Positions 1 to 7,049 of a stretch of 14,100 nucleotides of DNA are shown one piece after another (the first letter of the stretch is position 1; each line of letters opens with the position of its first letter). The notes beneath the pieces were generated by a model that made no database searches, had not been told where the DNA came from, and worked only from the letters and a program-made list of their open reading frames with translations. The DNA comes from [Eubacterium] saphenum. GTDB taxonomy: Bacteria > Bacillota > Clostridia > Oscillospirales > Ruminococcaceae. The stretch covers positions 1-14,100 of the forward strand of contig SFHN01000014.1 of the NCBI GenBank assembly GCA_004555635.1, written 5' to 3'. The position numbers and the translations under genes are program-made.

Positions 1-1
1 C

Positions 2-230
2 GCGTCCAAGGTGTCGATTGGCGGCCAGCCGACTTATTCCTGCACGTACACGAAGGGCGATCCGGTGTCCAGCGCGTGCACGGTTTCCGTAACGGGTGTC
101 GGCACGCTTGCGGCGGACAACTACACGTTCAAGGCCGATTCGACCTCGGCGACGCTGGTGGTGGCGCCGCGTCCGGTGACGGTGACGTCCGAGAACGTGA
201 CGAAAACCTACGGTGCGGATGACCCGCCGT
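2..230 (+). other. MBG-type repeat segment, truncated at the serpin junction
   Basis: Residues 1-55 (counted from GTG 11) carry the end of one MBG repeat (GTLAADNYTFKAD, then strand TLVVAPRPVTV). A second repeat opens with VTVTSENVTKTYGADDPP and stops after about 18 residues, where serpin sequence begins. MBG repeats belong to large secreted adhesin-like proteins. Codon use differs from the serpin part: threonine is nearly always ACG, with heavy GTG and TCG/TCC use, while the serpin mixes all threonine codons. The exact joint is uncertain and lies within about nt 220-265, because the segment around PPFSAKLGN can be read as either family. Confidence 0.6.
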
Positions 231-1321
231 TTTCGGCGAAGCTCGGAAACGTGCTTTCGGGCGAGGAAAACACTGTGTACTCGCCGATAAACATTTACGA
301 GGCGGCGGCTATGCTTGCGGAAATAACCGACGGCGACTCCCGCGCGCAGCTGCTGGAAATGCTTTCTGTCGATGATATAGACACGCTTCGCGAAACCGCC
401 AGCGCGATTTGGACTACAAACTACTTCGACGACGACACAAGCTCCTCTATACTCGCAAATTCCGTGTGGCTTAGCGATAGTCTGGAGTATTCAAAAGCGC
501 CGCTTTTGCGCCTTGCGGAAAACTACCACGCGTCCTCTTTCAGCGGGGAAATGGGCAGCGAAAATTACAACAAGCTGCTTCAGAACTGGCTTAACGAGAA
601 TACAAAGGGTATGCTTAAAGAGCAGGCGGGCAAAATTGAAATGCCCGAGGAAACGCTCGTTGCGCTGGCTTCTACCGTGTATTTTAAGGCGAGGTGGGAC
701 AATGAGTTTTCGGATAAGAATAACACCGAGAGCGTTTTCCACGCGCCCGACGGAGATGTCACCGCCGAGTTTATGAACAAGAAAGAGCTTACCGACCATA
801 TTGCTTACGGTGAGAAATTCACCGCGTTTGATTATCGTTTCTATGAGGGCGGGCAAATGCGCTTTATTCTCCCCGACGAGGGTGTGAGCATCGAGGAGCT
901 GCTGAATGACAAGGAGATATACGATTACCTGTCCGCTTCGTGGGACGAGTGGGAAAAGCGCGAGTTAAGGCGCATAAATTTCTCCGTGCCGAAGTTTGAC
1001 ATCACGAACGACACGGAGATTTCGGATATGTTCAAGGCGCTTGGTGTGACGGACGTTTTCGATATGGATAAGGCTGACTTCTCCCCGCTTCTCGGAAACC
1101 TGCCGTCCGAAATCTCAAAAGTGCAGCACGCCGCGAGGGTTACGATTGACGAGGAGGGCTGCACGGCGGCTGCGTTTACCGTGATGATGGATTGCGGCGC
1201 GGCGCTTCCTCCCGACGAGGTGATTGATTTTACGCTCGACAGACCGTTTATCTTCGTTATTGAGAGCGACTGCGGTTCGCCGCTGTTTATGGGCGTTATA
1301 TCTAATCCGACGGAGGGCTGA
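2..1321 (+). CDS. Serpin (serine protease inhibitor) fused to MBG-type repeat sequence, 5' partial
   Basis: The frame is open at the left edge, so the true start lies outside; GTG at 11 is only the first possible start and residues are numbered from it. Residues 1-73 are MBG-type adhesin repeat sequence. From about residue 74 the protein is a serpin: helix-A-like segment, NTVYSP (87-92), NSVWLSDS (150-157), STVYFKARW (221-229), hinge EEGCTAAAFT (381-390), and FTLDRPFIFVI (407-417), which fits the serpin signature. Serpins trap proteases by inserting a cleaved reactive loop into a beta sheet. The hinge keeps small residues and Gly383 at P15, so inhibition is plausible. Counting from the hinge puts P1-P1' at Ala397-Ala398, suggesting an elastase-like target (inference). 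Gut clostridial serpins (siropins) are known elastase and proteinase 3 inhibitors. The native N terminus of the serpin is missing and replaced by MBG sequence, which may be artefactual. Confidence 0.85.
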   Translation, partial: ASKVSIGGQPTYSCTYTKGDPVSSACTVSVTGVGTLAADNYTFKADSTSATLVVAPRPVTVTSENVTKTYGADDPPFSAKLGNVLSGEENTVYSPINIYEAAAMLAEITDGDSRAQLLEMLSVDDIDTLRETASAIWTTNYFDDDTSSSILANSVWLSDSLEYSKAPLLRLAENYHASSFSGEMGSENYNKLLQNWLNENTKGMLKEQAGKIEMPEETLVALASTVYFKARWDNEFSDKNNTESVFHAPDGDVTAEFMNKKELTDHIAYGEKFTAFDYRFYEGGQMRFILPDEGVSIEELLNDKEIYDYLSASWDEWEKRELRRINFSVPKFDITNDTEISDMFKALGVTDVFDMDKADFSPLLGNLPSEISKVQHAARVTIDEEGCTAAAFTVMMDCGAALPPDEVIDFTLDRPFIFVIESDCGSPLFMGVISNPTEG

Positions 1322-1343
1322 TATAATCTGCTTATCGCAAACA

Positions 1344-1405
1344 CCGCGAAGCGGACTGTTTTTCGCTTCCTTTTGTCACAAAAGGAAGCATTATCCGCTT
1401 CGCGG
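1344..1405. repeat. Nested perfect inverted repeats downstream of the serpin gene
   Basis: Outer arms CCGCGAAGCGG (1344-1354) and CCGCTTCGCGG (1395-1405) are perfect reverse complements. They enclose a second perfect pair, GCTTCCTTTTG (1365-1375) and CAAAAGGAAGC (1379-1389), with a 3-base loop. The inner hairpin could act as a terminator for the serpin gene but has no T-run after it. Its nested form suggests an intergenic repeat of REP type or a structured RNA. Confidence 0.7.
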
Positions 1406-1431
1406 AAAACGCTAAAGCGCTAAAGTGGTCT

Positions 1432-1455
1432 GGGGGAAAACAAGAGTTTTCCCCC
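1432..1455. repeat. Perfect 10-bp hairpin GGGGGAAAAC / GTTTTCCCCC
   Basis: Arms at 1432-1441 and 1446-1455 pair perfectly around a 4-base loop. It is the second of three hairpin structures between the serpin and nfnA genes, and contains no coding sequence that I can support. Confidence 0.7.
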
Positions 1456-1458
1456 CCG

Positions 1459-1488
1459 TTCTTTTTTGGTCAACAGACCAAAAAAGAA
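1459..1488. terminator. Perfect 13-bp hairpin, possible terminator
   Basis: Arms TTCTTTTTTGGTC (1459-1471) and GACCAAAAAAGAA (1476-1488) are exact reverse complements with loop AACA. The A/T-rich stem base gives a T-rich tract on either strand, so it may work as a terminator, but no separate U-tract follows on the + strand. It could equally be part of a composite intergenic repeat with the two preceding hairpin structures. Confidence 0.45.
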
Positions 1489-1534
1489 AACAAATGATGC
1501 GCCCCCGCGCCCTGTATTTTCTTGTGCTGCGGTA

Positions 1535-1563
1535 TTGATTTTTTTTTAGAATTGTGCTATAAT
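1535..1563 (+). promoter_or_regulatory. Sigma-A promoter with extended -10, upstream of nfnA
   Basis: -35 TTGATT (1535-1540), a 17-base spacer, and -10 TATAAT (1558-1563) preceded by TGC, an extended -10. It lies about 60 bases upstream of the nfnA start, beyond the hairpin structures, so nfnAB is probably transcribed independently of the serpin gene. Confidence 0.75.
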
Positions 1564-1626
1564 TTATTCGTAGCGTGTTTTGACGCTTGAAAAAAGAAAA
1601 AGTTGATACCAGAAGGGAGCTTTTTT

Positions 1627-2469
1627 ATGTACAAAATACTAACCAAAAAAGTTCTGAACCCTACCGTCACACTTATGGAGGTAGACGCGCCGCTTATCGC
1701 CAAAAAGGCAGAGCCGGGTCAGTTTATCATTCTTCGTGTTGACAGCGAGGGCGAGAGAATTCCGCTCACTATCGCGGATTTTGACCGCGAAAAGGGCACG
1801 GTGACGATTATTTTCCAGATTGTCGGCGCAACCACCGAGAAGCTTAACCACCTCAACGAGGGCGAGTTTATCCACGACTTCGTCGGTCCTCTCGGCGTAC
1901 CCAGCCATACCGAGGGTCTGAAAAAGGTCGCGGTTGTAGGCGGCGGCGTGGGCTGTGCAATAGCATATCCCATCGCAAAGAAGCTGCATAACCTCGGCGC
2001 AGAGGTTCACAGCATTGTCGGCTTCAGAAACAAGGACCTCGTTATCCTTGAAAACGAGTTTGCTTCTGTCAGCGACGTTATGAAGCTTATGACAGACGAC
2101 GGAAGCTGCGGCGAAAAGGGTCTTGTTACAAACGCGCTCGAGCAGCTTATCAAGGACGGCAATCAGTACGACGAGGTTATCGCAATCGGCCCGCTCGTTA
2201 TGATGAAGTTTGTATGCCGCCTTACCAAGGAGTACGGCATTAAGACCACCGTTTCGATGAACCCGATTATGATTGACGGCACGGGAATGTGCGGCGGCTG
2301 CCGACTTACCGTTGGAGGAGAAACCAAGTTTGCCTGCGTTGACGGCCCCGATTTCGACGGCCACCTCGTAGATTTTGACGAGGCAATGGAGCGCGGCGCA
2401 ATGTACAAGGACTTCGAGCTGCACAAGCGCGAGGAAACCTGCAACCTCTTTGCAAAGGAGGCAAACTGA
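1627..2469 (+). CDS. nfnA: NADH-dependent ferredoxin:NADP+ oxidoreductase, alpha subunit (NfnA)
   Basis: 280 residues, the usual size. It resembles the NfnA/SudB flavoprotein subunit: an FAD-binding beta barrel with RIPLTIAD (44-51), an NAD(H)-binding segment VAVVGGGVGC (101-110), and a C-terminal [2Fe-2S] site with Cys222, Cys225 and Cys237 (MCGGC and FACVDG). In characterised NfnAB an aspartate is the fourth cluster ligand; Asp217 just upstream is a candidate. With NfnB it forms a cytoplasmic electron-bifurcating complex that couples NADH and reduced ferredoxin to NADP+ reduction, reversibly. ATG 1627 is preferred over in-frame TTG 1603 because GGGAG at 1615-1619 sits 7 bases before it. The stop is followed after one base by the nfnB ATG, so the two are co-translated. 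An annotation as ferredoxin-NADP reductase or dihydroorotate dehydrogenase electron-transfer subunit is less likely given the partner gene. Confidence 0.92.
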   Translation: MYKILTKKVLNPTVTLMEVDAPLIAKKAEPGQFIILRVDSEGERIPLTIADFDREKGTVTIIFQIVGATTEKLNHLNEGEFIHDFVGPLGVPSHTEGLKKVAVVGGGVGCAIAYPIAKKLHNLGAEVHSIVGFRNKDLVILENEFASVSDVMKLMTDDGSCGEKGLVTNALEQLIKDGNQYDEVIAIGPLVMMKFVCRLTKEYGIKTTVSMNPIMIDGTGMCGGCRLTVGGETKFACVDGPDFDGHLVDFDEAMERGAMYKDFELHKREETCNLFAKEAN

Positions 2470-2470
2470 T

Positions 2471-3859
2471 ATGCCTAATATGAGCCTTAAAAAGAACGAG
2501 ATGCCTGTTCAGGCACCCGACGTAAGAAACAAGAACTTCTCCGAGGTTGCACTCGGCTATACGGAGGAGCAGGCGGTAAACGAGGCAGAGCGCTGCCTTA
2601 ACTGCAAAAACAGCCCCTGCCGCGGCGGCTGCCCCGTATCCATTGATATCCCCGCGTTCATTACTAAGGTAAAGGAGCGCGATTTCGAGGGCGCATACGA
2701 GATTATCTCGCAGAGCAGCTCTCTGCCCGCCGTATGCGGACGCGTTTGCCCGCAGGAAACGCAGTGCGAAAGCAAGTGCGTGCGCGGTATCAAGGGCGAG
2801 CCTGTCGCAATAGGCAGACTTGAGCGCTTTGTTGCGGACTACCACAACAAGAACTCCACGGCTGCTCCCTCCGTTCCCGCAAAGAACGGTCACAAGTGCG
2901 CGATAATCGGCGCAGGTCCCTCTGGTCTTACCTGCGCGGGCGACCTTGCGCGTATGGGCTACGACGTAACGGTGTTCGAGGCGCTTCACCTCGCGGGAGG
3001 CGTGCTGGTTTACGGCATTCCCGAGTTCAGACTGCCCAAGAGCATTGTTCAGCACGAGGTTGACAACCTGAAGGCTATGGGCGTTAAGATTGAAACTAAC
3101 GTCGTTATCGGCAGAACAATCGAGGTTGACGAGCTTTTCGAGCAGGGCTTTGAGGCAATCTTTATCGGCTCGGGCGCAGGTCTGCCGAGATTTATGAATA
3201 TCCCCGGTGAGAACCTGAAGGGCGTTTATTCGGCAAACGAGTTCCTTACCCGCGTAAACCTTATGAAGGCTTACAGAGAAGGCTCTGACACCCCGATTAA
3301 AAACAGCAAAAACGTTGCGGTTGTCGGCGGCGGAAACGTTGCTATGGACGCGGCGCGCTGCGCAAAGCGTCTCGGCGCGGAGAACGTATACATAGTATAC
3401 CGCCGCGGTCTGGAAGAAATGCCCGCGCGTAAGGAAGAAGTCGAGCACGCAATGGAGGAGGGCATTATCTTCAAGACCCTCAACAACCCCGTGGAAATTC
3501 TCGGCGACGAGCACAAGCTTGTTACGGGAATGAAGTGCGTTGAAATGGAGCTTGGCGAGCCGGACGCTTCTGGAAGAAGAAGACCCGTTGAGAAGCCCGA
3601 CAGCGAGTTCGTGCTGGACGTTGACTGCGTTGTAATGTCTATCGGCACATCTCCGAACCCGCTTATCCGTAACACGACAAAGGGGCTTGAAACAAACAAG
3701 CACGGCTGCTTTATCGCAGACGAAAACGGTCTTACCTCCCGCGAGGGCGTATACGCGGGCGGCGACGCTGTAACGGGCGCTGCAACGGTTATCCTCGCTA
3801 TGGGCGCAGGAAAAACCGCCGCAAAGGCAATGGACAAGTACATCAGAAGCAAGTCCTGA
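2471..3859 (+). CDS. nfnB: NADPH-dependent ferredoxin oxidoreductase / glutamate synthase small-subunit-like, beta subunit (NfnB)
   Basis: 462 residues, typical of the GltD/NfnB family. The N-terminal region has eight cysteines for two [4Fe-4S] clusters: Cys42, 45, 50, 54 and Cys89, 93, 99, 103. FAD binding follows at IIGAGPSG (145-152), then NADP(H) binding at VAVVGGGNVAMD (282-293) with YRR (310-312). The closing FAD motif is GVYAGGDAVTGAATV (426-440). In the Nfn complex this subunit carries the bifurcating FAD and the ferredoxin and NADPH sites. AAGGAGG near 2455-2461, inside the end of nfnA, is its ribosome site. No large glutamate synthase subunit is adjacent, so an Nfn role is preferred over a GltD role. 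An in-frame upstream extension to 2375 overlaps nfnA and is rejected. Confidence 0.92.
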   Translation: MPNMSLKKNEMPVQAPDVRNKNFSEVALGYTEEQAVNEAERCLNCKNSPCRGGCPVSIDIPAFITKVKERDFEGAYEIISQSSSLPAVCGRVCPQETQCESKCVRGIKGEPVAIGRLERFVADYHNKNSTAAPSVPAKNGHKCAIIGAGPSGLTCAGDLARMGYDVTVFEALHLAGGVLVYGIPEFRLPKSIVQHEVDNLKAMGVKIETNVVIGRTIEVDELFEQGFEAIFIGSGAGLPRFMNIPGENLKGVYSANEFLTRVNLMKAYREGSDTPIKNSKNVAVVGGGNVAMDAARCAKRLGAENVYIVYRRGLEEMPARKEEVEHAMEEGIIFKTLNNPVEILGDEHKLVTGMKCVEMELGEPDASGRRRPVEKPDSEFVLDVDCVVMSIGTSPNPLIRNTTKGLETNKHGCFIADENGLTSREGVYAGGDAVTGAATVILAMGAGKTAAKAMDKYIRSKS

Positions 3860-3876
3860 TTTAAGAAACCAACACA

Positions 3877-3905
3877 AAGCCGCCTTTGGTATTCAAGGGC
3901 GGCTT
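3877..3905 (+). terminator. Hairpin downstream of nfnAB, likely terminator
   Basis: Arms AAGCCGCCTTT (3877-3887) and AAGGGCGGCTT (3895-3905) pair with one G-U wobble around a 7-base loop, 17 bases after the nfnB stop. The T-run after it is poor, so termination may be incomplete. The remaining bases to 3983 show no confident promoter. Confidence 0.55.
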
Positions 3906-3983
3906 CAGTCTGTCGATAATAAGTTTTTACTACAAGCCAAGCCGCTTACGAAAAATTAGACAAGCTTTTCAAAGGAGAACCAA

Positions 3984-4439
3984 ATGAGCTACACCATAGT
4001 AAACCTTATTGATATGCCGGAAATAAAGGAGCGTGCCGCTCAGTGGTTTCACGAGAAATGGGGAATACCGCGCGAGGCTTATCTTGAAAGTATGGAGGAA
4101 AACCTAAGCGGAAAAAGCGCCGTGCCTCAGTGGTATCTCGCAATCGAGGACGGCAGGATAATCGGCGGAATGGGGGTTATCGAAAACGACTTCCACGACA
4201 GGAAAGACCTTGCGCCGAACGTCTGCGCCGTGTACACCGAAGCAGACAGGCGCGGGCGCGGCGTGGCGGGCGCTTTGCTGAACTACGTCGCCGAAGATAT
4301 GAAAGCTAGGGGGATTGACACACTGTATCTGATAACCGACCACACCTCGTTTTATGAGCGCTACGGATGGGAGTTTCTCTGTATGGTGCAGGGCGACGGC
4401 GAATCCGAGCCGTCACGAATGTATATCCATAAAGCATAA
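3984..4439 (+). CDS. GNAT-family N-acetyltransferase
   Basis: 151 residues, one GNAT domain. Motif A reads RRGRGVAGALL (89-99), which matches the acetyl-CoA pyrophosphate loop (Q/R-x-x-G-x-G/A). The preceding strand (APNVCAVYT, 77-85) and the closing FYERYGWEF (123-131) are typical of the fold. Such enzymes move an acetyl group from acetyl-CoA to an amine; the substrate cannot be read from sequence. AAAGGAG (3971-3977) lies 6 bases before the ATG. It may have its own weak promoter or be read through from nfnAB. It faces the peptidoglycan-binding gene on the other strand, with a shared hairpin terminator between them. Confidence 0.85.
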   Translation: MSYTIVNLIDMPEIKERAAQWFHEKWGIPREAYLESMEENLSGKSAVPQWYLAIEDGRIIGGMGVIENDFHDRKDLAPNVCAVYTEADRRGRGVAGALLNYVAEDMKARGIDTLYLITDHTSFYERYGWEFLCMVQGDGESEPSRMYIHKA

Positions 4440-4445
4440 CAAAGC

Positions 4446-4474
4446 GACCCGAGAAGTGATATGCTTCTCGGGTC
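4446..4474. terminator. Bidirectional hairpin terminator between convergent genes
   Basis: Perfect 11-bp arms GACCCGAGAAG (4446-4456) and CTTCTCGGGTC (4464-4474) around a 7-base loop, centred between the GNAT stop (4439) and the opposing stop at 4481. U-tracts are weak on both sides. The core stem CCCGAGAAG/CTTCTCGGG recurs in the terminator at 8315-8344. Confidence 0.75.
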
Positions 4475-4480
4475 AAATTA

Positions 4481-5854
4481 TCAGCCTGTGCGCTCCGTGC
4501 CGAAGCGGATATAGTTGTATTCCTTTGCGACAGCGTCCCACGTCGGCGCGCCGACCGTGCCGGTAACGGGAAGACCGTAGCTCTCCTGAAAAATCCTGAC
4601 GGCGTTTTCGGTTTCGGGCCCGAAATACCCCGTCACGGGAACCACGGGGATTGCCTGTATGTTCTGCCCCACAACGTTTAAGTAAGTCTGGAACTCGCGC
4701 ACGTCGTCGTTCTGAAGCCCCGGCGTCAGCACATATCCCGGGAAAAGCTTTGCTGTCGAGCCGGCGTAGCCCTCGGGAAGATTTTCGCGGATATCGTTGT
4801 AGACGTTGCGTATCGTCTGAAACGTGCGGAAATCCACTACACCGTCGGGGTTAAGTCCGTAGAACCGCTCGAAAGCCTTAACCTGATTTTCGAGCGCCTG
4901 ATTGAACACGCCCGACGCCTGCACCATAGGAATTTCGGGGTTGAAATACGCGATTACGTTCAGGAAATACTGCACGTTTCTGACGCCTAATCCGTAGTCG
5001 CCAAGACGAAGCGGCTCGCCGATAACGTTCGTTACCTCTTCTATCGAAAGCCCCTCGGAGCTTAGCTCCGAAAGCTCCTTTACGGCGGTGAAGATATACT
5101 TTATCTGATACCACGTTGCCTTGTTTACGATACCCGTCTGCGGCAGCGAGAATATTCCCTGAAATACCCTAACAGCCTCAACCGTGCTCTCACCGTACAA
5201 GCCGTTCGCAGGGACAATCTTCGGGATTGCGGGGTAGTTTGTGCCTATGCGGTTAAGCTCAAGCTGAATCTGACGCACCTCGTTTCCCGCCGAGCCGAAT
5301 CCGAACGGCGTTCCGGGATAGCTCTCGATGTAGGGCGAAATCGGTGCGTTTCTTACGATGTCAATATCATCGCCGTAATAGTATTGCAGCATTTCATACG
5401 GCGTGTAGCCCTGATTTGCAAGCGTAACTGTGCCCCACTGTGAAAGCCCGCTGCAGGTGACGGTTGTGCCGTTGCAGAACGCCGCAAAAAGCGGCTCAAT
5501 GCTCCCGCGCCTTACGATGTAGTTGTTGAACAGCTCGTCAACAAGGCGGCTGATGTTGCCGAAAAATTCGCGTCCGTAAACAAACGCTTGGTCGTACTGC
5601 GTCGAGCTTGTGATGTCAAAATCGTATCCGCGCGAGCGATACCACTCGGTGTAAACCCTGTTAAGCGCAAAGGTTACCTGCACATAGATATTTGCGCGGA
5701 TAGCCGCCTCGGGCCACGTCGGGAAAATCTCGCTCGAGCAGACGTTCTTGATGTAGTCGGGGAAAGAAACCGTAACGTTCTGCGCCTGCTGAGAGGGCGT
5801 TCCGAGATGAACGGTGATAAACTCGGGAATATACGGGAGATTTGCTTCGGGCAT
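4481..5854 (-). CDS. SpoIID-like domain protein with three peptidoglycan-binding repeats
   Basis: 457 residues. Residues about 14-168 resemble SpoIID, the lytic transglycosylase of spore engulfment: DYIKNVCSSEIFPTWPEAAI (33-52) aligns with the SpoIID active-site region, with Glu42 at the position of the catalytic glutamate. GLSQWGTVTLANQGYTPYE (136-154) matches the SpoIID C-terminal motif. Three PG_binding_1-type repeats follow at about 186-253, 285-352 and 376-446, each with a Gly-x-aromatic-Gly/Asn and FQ or FE core. I see no signal peptide or membrane helix, which is odd for a wall-acting enzyme. Cys39, Cys127 and Cys134 are the only cysteines. GGAGGT (5861-5866), inside the upstream gene's last codons, is 6 bases before the ATG. 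The upstream stop abuts directly (TAAATG), so the two genes are coupled. Homologues are common in Clostridia; the precise role is unproven. Confidence 0.8.
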   Translation of the reverse strand: MPEANLPYIPEFITVHLGTPSQQAQNVTVSFPDYIKNVCSSEIFPTWPEAAIRANIYVQVTFALNRVYTEWYRSRGYDFDITSSTQYDQAFVYGREFFGNISRLVDELFNNYIVRRGSIEPLFAAFCNGTTVTCSGLSQWGTVTLANQGYTPYEMLQYYYGDDIDIVRNAPISPYIESYPGTPFGFGSAGNEVRQIQLELNRIGTNYPAIPKIVPANGLYGESTVEAVRVFQGIFSLPQTGIVNKATWYQIKYIFTAVKELSELSSEGLSIEEVTNVIGEPLRLGDYGLGVRNVQYFLNVIAYFNPEIPMVQASGVFNQALENQVKAFERFYGLNPDGVVDFRTFQTIRNVYNDIRENLPEGYAGSTAKLFPGYVLTPGLQNDDVREFQTYLNVVGQNIQAIPVVPVTGYFGPETENAVRIFQESYGLPVTGTVGAPTWDAVAKEYNYIRFGTERTG

Positions 5855-7033
5855 TTACACACCTCCATTTACGTCCGGCTCGGTTTCGTTGATGATTTCG
5901 CTGCCGCCCTCGGGAATCATCGAAACGCGCTGTATCGACAGTATTCCGTCAAACACGGGGATATTGCGAAGCTCCACATCGCTGTACCCGCGCGCAGTAA
6001 CCTCCGCGTCATAAAGCGCATACGGCTGCACGGTGCTGCCGGGGGTCTGCGACAGCTTTCTGTCGGGAGCGGGCAGGGTTACAACAGGCGTCTGCCCGCT
6101 GCTGTCGGTGACGAACGAAGCTAGCACAACCCGCTCCCCTGCGAACACCTTGGATATCGTGCAGGCAGCGTCCTCAATCGGCAAAGCGCCGCGCGCAGCG
6201 AAAACGAGAAAGCGCATTGTTCCGCGGTGGGTGTTTTCGCTTAGAAACTCGTCATAGTCGGCGTAATCGCGCTCCTTGTACGACACGGTGGCTTCGCCAA
6301 CATTGTCAAGCGGGCGTATGTCTGCGGGGTTGTTTCGCGGGGTTTCAGTGCTTTCAAAGCTGCGCCCCGTAAGCTGCTCGTCGGGGCTTGTGCCGCTTAC
6401 GGGCTGCTCGGTAAGGCGCTCCGCCGCCTGCGGGGTGGTTACGTTTGTCGCGGGGACATTCGGGTACGACTCGTCGGAGGAGTTATCCGAAACGCCCGAC
6501 GGTTCCTCGGCAGGCGTGACGTTGTCCTCGGGGCGGGTGGTTTCGTAGGTTTCCTCCTGAACGCCCTCGATTGAGGGAATTTCATCGTACTCCTGCCCTG
6601 CGGTTTCTTCGGGAAATATCTTGCTGAAGACGTCGCTGTATGCGGAGAAGATGTCCTCCGTTGTGCTGTCGGAATAGCCGATAATCTGCGGGCGGCGCTC
6701 CTCTGTCTGCGGCTTTTCGGCAGGTTTACCCGCGCCCTGCTCTACATACGGCTCGGGCAGCGGCGGAGCGGGCTGCTCGCGCGGTGCTGTCGGTGCTGCG
6801 GGTGATTCGGGCGTGCTCGGCGCAGGCGTTTCGCGGGGCGGACTTGACGGCGCTGCCTGCTTCTCGGTCATTTCGGGAAAGCTTGGCGGCGCGGGTGTTT
6901 CTCTCGCGGCTGTCGGCTCGTCAGTCATTTCGGGAAAGCTTAGCGGCGAAGAAGGCGGCTCGACGGGTCTTGCACGGCTGTATTCTAGCAGCTCCTGCTT
7001 ATATTTCTCAATGAGCTTTTTGATGTCGTCCAT
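5855..7033 (-). CDS. Proline-rich protein with C-terminal beta-sandwich-like domain, partner of the SpoIID-like protein
   Basis: 392 residues. Residues 1-20 look like a charged amphipathic helix. Residues about 24-240 are low-complexity and rich in Pro, Glu, Thr and Ser, with short repeats (SFPEMT at 32-37 and 51-56; ETPAP at 45-49 and 68-72). The conserved part is residues about 270-375: GTMRFLVFAARGALPIEDAA (271-290), then FVTDSSGQTPVVTLPAP (307-323) and ARGYSDVELRNIPVFDGI (347-364). This reads like a carboxypeptidase-regulatory or transthyretin-like beta fold, with the alternating pattern of an exposed binding domain. The same fold precedes SpoIID/PG-binding genes in other clostridia, as I recall the family. 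There is no signal peptide. GGGAGGT (7039-7045) sits 5 bases before ATG 7033. It is first gene of a two-gene operon. Function unknown; a scaffold or wall-associated partner is inference. Confidence 0.75.
   Translation of the reverse strand: MDDIKKLIEKYKQELLEYSRARPVEPPSSPLSFPEMTDEPTAARETPAPPSFPEMTEKQAAPSSPPRETPAPSTPESPAAPTAPREQPAPPLPEPYVEQGAGKPAEKPQTEERRPQIIGYSDSTTEDIFSAYSDVFSKIFPEETAGQEYDEIPSIEGVQEETYETTRPEDNVTPAEEPSGVSDNSSDESYPNVPATNVTTPQAAERLTEQPVSGTSPDEQLTGRSFESTETPRNNPADIRPLDNVGEATVSYKERDYADYDEFLSENTHRGTMRFLVFAARGALPIEDAACTISKVFAGERVVLASFVTDSSGQTPVVTLPAPDRKLSQTPGSTVQPYALYDAEVTARGYSDVELRNIPVFDGILSIQRVSMIPEGGSEIINETEPDVNGGV
6867..6941 (-). repeat. 18-base direct repeat inside the proline-rich gene
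   Basis: The + strand sequence GTCATTTCGGGAAAGCTT occurs exactly at 6867-6884 and 6924-6941, 57 bases apart (19 codons, frame kept). It encodes the repeated peptide SFPEMT and points to in-frame expansion of the low-complexity region. Confidence 0.85.
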
Positions 7034-7049
7034 AAGTTACCTCCCATAG

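Noticed and set aside
1344..1488. CRISPR array in the hairpin-rich gap
   Set aside because: The repeats are inverted, not regularly spaced direct repeats with spacers.
1603..1626. TTG start eight codons before nfnA
   Set aside because: The ribosome site GGGAG lies inside this extension, so ATG 1627 is the working start.
1639..2424. Minus-strand open frame across nfnA
   Set aside because: Antisense shadow of nfnA; no domain seen.
2306..3877. Minus-strand open frame of 523 codons across nfnB
   Set aside because: It is antisense to nfnB, whose cofactor motifs and ribosome site are clear. Its composition (rich in Ala, Val, Arg, Cys and His) is that of a complementary frame and no domain is recognisable.
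5588..6124. Plus-strand open frame across the SpoIID-like and proline-rich genes
   Set aside because: It crosses the junction of two coupled minus-strand genes and lacks any recognised motif.
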